In this document: positions 60,749-64,000 of the stretch, in pieces
How positions within the stretch are numbered: the first letter of the stretch is position 1
How the letters are laid out: the number at the start of each line of letters is the position of its first letter
NCBI GenBank assembly: GCA_016282685.1
Contig: JAEELM010000008.1
Location: 30,737 to 94,736 of the forward strand
Direction of reading: 5' to 3'
Length of the DNA: 64,000 bases
DNA from: Elusimicrobiaceae bacterium
GTDB taxonomy: Bacteria; Elusimicrobiota; Elusimicrobia; Elusimicrobiales; Elusimicrobiaceae
The notes under the pieces: generated by a model
The model's database searches: none
What the model was told of the DNA's origin: nothing
Seen by the model: only the letters and a program-made list of their open reading frames with translations
Position numbers and translations under genes: made by a program

Positions 60749-60764
60749 TAAAGTTTCTTTTCTT

Positions 60765-61562
60765 ATGATGACGACACAACTAATGGGCATTATCAATGCC
60801 ACACCGGATTCATTTTACGACGGGAATCCACAAAATAATTTAGATGCGCTTGTAAAAAAGTGTACAGATTTTGTTGCAGACGGCGCTGATATTTTAGATA
60901 TTGGTGGAGAATCCACTCGCCCCGGCGCATCTCCAGTATCCACCGAGGAAGAATTATCACGCGTATTGCCGCTTATTAAAGCAGCCCATAAAAAATGGCC
61001 GAAAATTCCGCTCTCATTAGACACCACCAAACCAGTTGTTGCGTTGGAAGGACTCAAAAACGGCGTGTCCATTATAAATGATGTCAGTGGCACTACCGGC
61101 AAAGAAATGTTCCAGCTCGTAAAAGACTTCAACGCCCAAATTGTCGTCATGCACGCACGTGGCAATCCTCAAAATATGCAAACACTTACCTCTTATAACG
61201 ATTTGATTGGCGAAATTAAAGAGTTTCTGGTGGAAAAAATCGCACAAGCCCACAATTATGGTCTTACAAACGAACAAATTATTATAGATCCCGGCTTTGG
61301 TTTTGCCAAAACGCGTGAACAAAATTATTTACTGCTAAAAAATTTGCACTCTCTCAAAGAATTGGGAGTGCGCCTTCTAATCGGACTATCCCGCAAAACA
61401 TTCCTGGCGCAAAAACGGGAACTTCCTCCAAAACGCAAGGCGCAAACTTTGGCCGCTAATTTAATTGCTCTGGAACAGGGGGCCGATATTTTGCGCGTGC
61501 ACGACGTACGTGACACACGTAAAATAGTAGATTTCTATAAAGAATTGGAGGCAGCAAAATGA
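60765..61562 (+). CDS. folP: Dihydropteroate synthase
   Basis: 265 residues, TIM barrel. Condenses 6-hydroxymethyl-dihydropterin diphosphate with p-aminobenzoate, the step inhibited by sulfonamides. Motifs: MGIINATPDSFYDG, DILDIGGESTRPGA, INDVSGT, IIDPGFGFAKT and LIGLSRKTFL. Either of two adjacent ATGs (60765, 60768) may start it; ribosome site is weak. It overlaps the next gene by 4 bases. Confidence 0.93.
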   Translation: MMTTQLMGIINATPDSFYDGNPQNNLDALVKKCTDFVADGADILDIGGESTRPGASPVSTEEELSRVLPLIKAAHKKWPKIPLSLDTTKPVVALEGLKNGVSIINDVSGTTGKEMFQLVKDFNAQIVVMHARGNPQNMQTLTSYNDLIGEIKEFLVEKIAQAHNYGLTNEQIIIDPGFGFAKTREQNYLLLKNLHSLKELGVRLLIGLSRKTFLAQKRELPPKRKAQTLAANLIALEQGADILRVHDVRDTRKIVDFYKELEAAK

Positions 61563-61903
61563 CCCATGTCTATTTGACTCAAGCGGGCAATTTTACCGCC
61601 CAGCACAGCCACCAAGGCACCCTGGCTGAAGGGCCCCATACGCATCAATTCATCTATGAAGTTACTTTTTATGGTCCCCTAAATAAGGAAGGATATTTGC
61701 TAGATTTTCGAGATGTACAACAACAGCTGGAAAAAATTGTGTCTCCTCTTAAAAATAAGGATTTAAGTCAATTTTTCAAAAACCCCACCACTGAAAACAT
61801 TTGCATTTGGCTTTACAACCAAGCCTCTCACAAAATGCCGTATGTTAAAAGTGTACGTGTGGCGGAAGAACCTGACCGTTGGATTCAAGTAGGAGATTTA
61901 TAA
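61559..61903 (+). CDS. PTPS-III-like 6-pyruvoyltetrahydropterin synthase paralog, likely FolB replacement
   Basis: 114 residues of the PTPS/QueD family. Zinc-site His are in FTAQHSHQG and HTH. At the place where QueD has its catalytic Cys (C-x3-HGH), this protein reads AEGPHTH, with Glu before the His pair. PTPS proteins with Glu at that position (PTPS-III) are known to cleave dihydroneopterin side chains directly to 6-hydroxymethyl-dihydropterin and replace FolB. Its place between folP and folK, and the lack of folB here, fit that role. ATGA overlap with folP; 1 base before folK. Confidence 0.82.
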   Translation: MTHVYLTQAGNFTAQHSHQGTLAEGPHTHQFIYEVTFYGPLNKEGYLLDFRDVQQQLEKIVSPLKNKDLSQFFKNPTTENICIWLYNQASHKMPYVKSVRVAEEPDRWIQVGDL

Positions 61904-61904
61904 T

Positions 61905-62402
61905 ATGGCTACCGCTATTCTGGCACTTGGCAGTAATTTAGATCCGGCTAAAGAAAATATAGATAAGGCCATTAAAGCCTTGTCCAGTGTGGGGAATGTA
62001 AAGGAAATCGCTCCTTATATCGTGTCAAAGCCGGAAGGATATACCCACCAGCCTGATTTCATTAATACAGTTCTGGTCTTGAGCACTCCCTATTTGCCAA
62101 TGCCCTTACTAAAAAAATTAAAAGAATTGGAAAAGCAATTGGGACGCACTCCTACTTTTCCCAACGGGCCTAGAGTCATTGACTTGGACATTTTGTTCTA
62201 TGATAATATGGTCATTTTTGAAGATACGGAAGAATACACCCTGGCCATTCCACATCCGCGAATACAAGAACGAGAGTTCGTATTAAAACCCCTTTCCTAT
62301 ATTCTTCCCGATTACATTCATCCCAAATTAGGTAAACCTATTTATAAATTATATCGCGAACTTATGAAAAAAAAGGGTTTACCAACTTGTAAAATATTGT
62401 AG
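61905..62402 (+). CDS. folK: 6-hydroxymethyl-7,8-dihydropterin pyrophosphokinase
   Basis: 165 residues. HPPK activates the pterin for FolP using ATP. Motifs: LALGSNLDPAKENI, QPDFINTVLVL, LEKQLGRTPTFPNGPRVIDLDILFYDN with the two catalytic Asp, and IPHPRIQEREFVLKPL. It is the last gene of the folate operon, with no fusion to folB or folP. Confidence 0.94.
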   Translation: MATAILALGSNLDPAKENIDKAIKALSSVGNVKEIAPYIVSKPEGYTHQPDFINTVLVLSTPYLPMPLLKKLKELEKQLGRTPTFPNGPRVIDLDILFYDNMVIFEDTEEYTLAIPHPRIQEREFVLKPLSYILPDYIHPKLGKPIYKLYRELMKKKGLPTCKIL

Positions 62403-62452
62403 AATATAGTTGTAGATTAGCTGTACCATTTTAGTAAGGAGAGAAATAAAAA

Positions 62453-63016
62453 ATGAAAAAAGTAATGACTATCTTGGTAGCCGCTCTTTTCTTAGGCGCC
62501 TGCCATTGCACCAAATGCACGAAAAAATCGTGCCAAAAAGCGCCGGTTGCTCCGGCTCCAGTAGTAGTAGTTGCTCCGAAACCTTTACCGCCTGCTCCTA
62601 AACCGCAGCCGAAAGTGGAAGCCAACGACTTTAAAGAAGTGGCTGTTGTCAATCAACAAGCCGAAAACAAAGTCGTTTTGAACTTCAAAGATCCGATCAA
62701 CTTCGCTTATAACAGCGATGTCATCAATGAAGATTCTTTGGAAAGCATTCAAAAAGTAGCCAATGTTTTGAAAAAATATCCGAACGCTACTGTTCACTGC
62801 GTCGGTTACACCGATTCTTTAGGTAACGCCGATTACAACGTAGATCTTTCTCAACGCCGCGCTAAAGCCGTTGAAATGCAACTCGTAAAAGACGGTGTAA
62901 AAGCCGGTAACGTAACCTCCGAAGGTCGTGGTGCTGCTAATCCGATTGCCACCAACAAGACCGCCGCTGGACGTGCTCAAAACCGCCGTGTAGAATTGGA
63001 AGTAACCAACAAATAA
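62453..63016 (+). CDS. OmpA-family lipoprotein (Pal-like)
   Basis: 187 residues. Signal peptide with lipobox LGAC, followed by a Cys/Lys-rich segment (CHCTKCTKKSC) with three further Cys, a Pro/Val-rich linker, and an OmpA C-like domain (about 75-187): INFAYNSDVINEDSLESIQKVANVLKKYP, VHCVGYTDSLGNADYNVDLSQRRA, ending AQNRRVELEV. It anchors the outer membrane to peptidoglycan. Shine-Dalgarno AAGGAGAG and regular codon use suggest high expression. The Cys-rich stretch after the lipobox is unusual. Confidence 0.88.
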   Translation: MKKVMTILVAALFLGACHCTKCTKKSCQKAPVAPAPVVVVAPKPLPPAPKPQPKVEANDFKEVAVVNQQAENKVVLNFKDPINFAYNSDVINEDSLESIQKVANVLKKYPNATVHCVGYTDSLGNADYNVDLSQRRAKAVEMQLVKDGVKAGNVTSEGRGAANPIATNKTAAGRAQNRRVELEVTNK

Positions 63017-63038
63017 CTTCCTTTCCAACAAAGAGTTT

Positions 63039-63064
63039 AAAAGGGTCCTGAGAAGGGCCCTTTT
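63039..63064 (+). terminator. Rho-independent terminator
   Basis: AAAAGGGTCC pairs with GGGCCCTTTT (one G-T pair), followed by a T-rich tract. Confidence 0.85.
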
Positions 63065-63161
63065 AATTTTTTTCTTCTGTTTTTTCTCTTGTAAAAAATT
63101 TATATACATTTTTTCAAAATTAAGTACAATATATCTATCTAATCTATTAAAGGAGAACCGT

Positions 63162-63800
63162 ATGAAAAAAACGTTGTTATTTGGCATTGCTTGTGCTTTG
63201 CTAATTTCTGCTTGTACTACCCCTGGTAAAAGAACTGCTTGGGGAGCAGCCGGCGGAGCTGCCGTAGGCGCCGCTGCTGGTGCTATCATCTCTCACTCTA
63301 CAGGTGGTAAAAGCGGTACAGGCGCTTTGATCGGTGGCTTAACTGGTTTAGCCGCTGGCGGAGCATTGGGAAATTATTACGATAAGCAAGCCAAAGAATT
63401 GGCCGCCATTGCTGATGTGGTAAAAGGGGAAAATGGCATTCAAGTATTCTTGAAAAACGATATTTTGTTTGATATCGGCAGTGCCGAATTATCTGCCGGG
63501 GCCATTCAAACATTAACCGATCTTAATAAGGTCCTTAAAAAATATCCCAAAAACCGCATTGTTGTACAAGGTTATACGGATTCTACTGGTTCTGATGAAT
63601 TGAACCAAAAATTATCCACCCAACGTGCACAAGCCGTATATAACTACTTAGTCGGCACGGGATTGAAAACATTGAGCATCTCCTACGTGGGTTATGGAAA
63701 AGCCAATCCGATTGCTAGCAATGATACAGAAGAAGGGCGTGCTAAAAACCGCCGCGTCGTATTAGCTATCACTGCTAACGAAAAAGATATTGCTCAATAA
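63162..63800 (+). CDS. OmpA-family lipoprotein with glycine zipper (YiaD-like)
   Basis: 212 residues. Signal peptide with lipobox ISAC; a glycine-zipper region (about 25-75, AAGGAAVGAAAGAIIS and GALIGGLTGLAAGGALG) that may insert in the outer membrane; then an OmpA C-like domain with LFDIGSAELSAGAIQTL, VQGYTDSTGSDELN..LS..RAQAVYNYLV and KNRRVVLAI. Shine-Dalgarno AAAGGAGA. Same general plan as YiaD. Sits in tandem with the other OmpA lipoprotein but with its own terminator. Confidence 0.88.
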   Translation: MKKTLLFGIACALLISACTTPGKRTAWGAAGGAAVGAAAGAIISHSTGGKSGTGALIGGLTGLAAGGALGNYYDKQAKELAAIADVVKGENGIQVFLKNDILFDIGSAELSAGAIQTLTDLNKVLKKYPKNRIVVQGYTDSTGSDELNQKLSTQRAQAVYNYLVGTGLKTLSISYVGYGKANPIASNDTEEGRAKNRRVVLAITANEKDIAQ

Positions 63801-63814
63801 AATAACTGTTTCCA

Positions 63815-63842
63815 AAAAGGGGCCCCGCAAAGGGCCCCTTTT
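63815..63842 (+). terminator. Rho-independent terminator
   Basis: AAAAGGGGCCC with its complement and a short loop, then a T run. Confidence 0.9.
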
Positions 63843-63877
63843 TTCGTCAAAAAATAGTGGAAAATAACAGTTCAATT

Positions 63878-63891
63878 TGCTACCATTAATT
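63878..63891 (+). promoter_or_regulatory. Possible extended -10 promoter, leaderless type
   Basis: TGC then TACCAT (63881-63886), 5 bases, ATG 63892. The -10 is a weak match. Confidence 0.35.
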
Positions 63892-64000
63892 ATGCACACA
63901 ATCAGTCAAGAACAAATTCGCGCGTTATTTAAATTGTTGGAAACAGAATCCGTTCAACACCGGCCCATATTAAAGCAGGCATTATCGGCTGCTATCAAAA
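63892..64000 (+). CDS. Unidentified gene, N-terminal part (3' end outside window)
   Basis: An open frame from ATG 63892 runs off the right edge. The 36 visible residues (start MHTISQEQIRALFKLLETE) form a polar amphipathic helix pattern with no signal peptide. Too little is present to assign a family. Confidence 0.5.
   Translation, partial: MHTISQEQIRALFKLLETESVQHRPILKQALSAAIK

Noticed and set aside
1-64000. tRNA, rRNA, tmRNA, RNase P RNA or mobile-element genes
   Set aside because: I looked in the gaps for typical conserved stretches such as the T-loop GGTTCGA and for transposase or integrase motifs and saw none; a covariance-model scan would be decisive.

Overview
The window is a 64 kb piece of a chromosome from an anaerobic, fermentative, diderm (outer-membrane) bacterium. 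An outer membrane is shown by a TolC-type channel, a FadL-type channel, two paralogous beta-barrels and three OmpA-domain lipoproteins. Anaerobic fermentation is suggested by L-lactate dehydrogenase, the [FeFe]-hydrogenase maturase HydF and an acyl-CoA dehydrogenase with both ETF subunits. Together with a type IV pilin-like gene and many secreted proteins of unknown family, this most resembles the phylum Elusimicrobiota (gut Elusimicrobium type). That assignment is an inference from gene content, as no rRNA is present. I saw no tRNA, rRNA, CRISPR array, transposase or phage gene.

Layout. 1-5.4 kb: end of an MFS-like transporter, then a split MacA/MacB/TolC-type efflux operon on the minus strand. 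5.5-8.9 kb: small membrane protein, TPR anchor protein, FadL-like channel, lactate dehydrogenase. 9.0-15.3 kb: two large secreted paralogs plus a broken third copy, then four tandem secreted paralogs on the other strand. 15.4-21.7 kb: mutY, an isolated unknown gene between AT-rich stretches, two low-complexity secreted proteins, a BaiN/HI0933-type flavoprotein and a MORN-type protein. 21.7-28.5 kb: RDD protein, HtpX, LemA, MscS channel, lipoproteins, and a DnaA-box cluster that looks like a replication origin (27.2-27.5 kb). 28.6-37.2 kb: a 54-residue small gene, HEAT-like protein, dUTPase, two beta-barrels, a PPC-domain protein, a divergent transketolase and class II aldolase. 37.3-46.8 kb: hydF, the isoprenoid pair ispA-dxs with a LOG protein, two more secreted proteins, a CBS protein, an AlbA_2 protein and a pilin. 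46.8-57.6 kb (minus): etfA, etfB, acyl-CoA dehydrogenase, GT4 glycosyltransferase, SpoIID-like protein, and a 1431-residue PAS/GAF protein. 57.7-64 kb: small secreted and membrane proteins, a queuosine/folate operon (queD, queE, folE, lipoprotein, folP, a PTPS-III-like gene, folK), and two OmpA lipoproteins.

How parts fit together. The folate operon has no folB; a 6-pyruvoyltetrahydropterin-synthase paralog with Glu in place of the usual Cys sits between folP and folK and probably fills that step. Six secreted proteins in two loci share a C-terminal Tyr-rich motif. They and the 9-12 kb pair are preceded by the same arrangement: a 12-bp palindrome (GGYCYWARRRCC), 24-25 bp, then a -10 box. This suggests one undescribed regulon. 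About a dozen genes have a (TGn)TATAAT-like -10 box ending only 5-9 bases before the start codon and no Shine-Dalgarno, so leaderless transcription appears common here. Two divergent gene pairs use a self-complementary ATTATAAT core that supplies -10 boxes on both strands.
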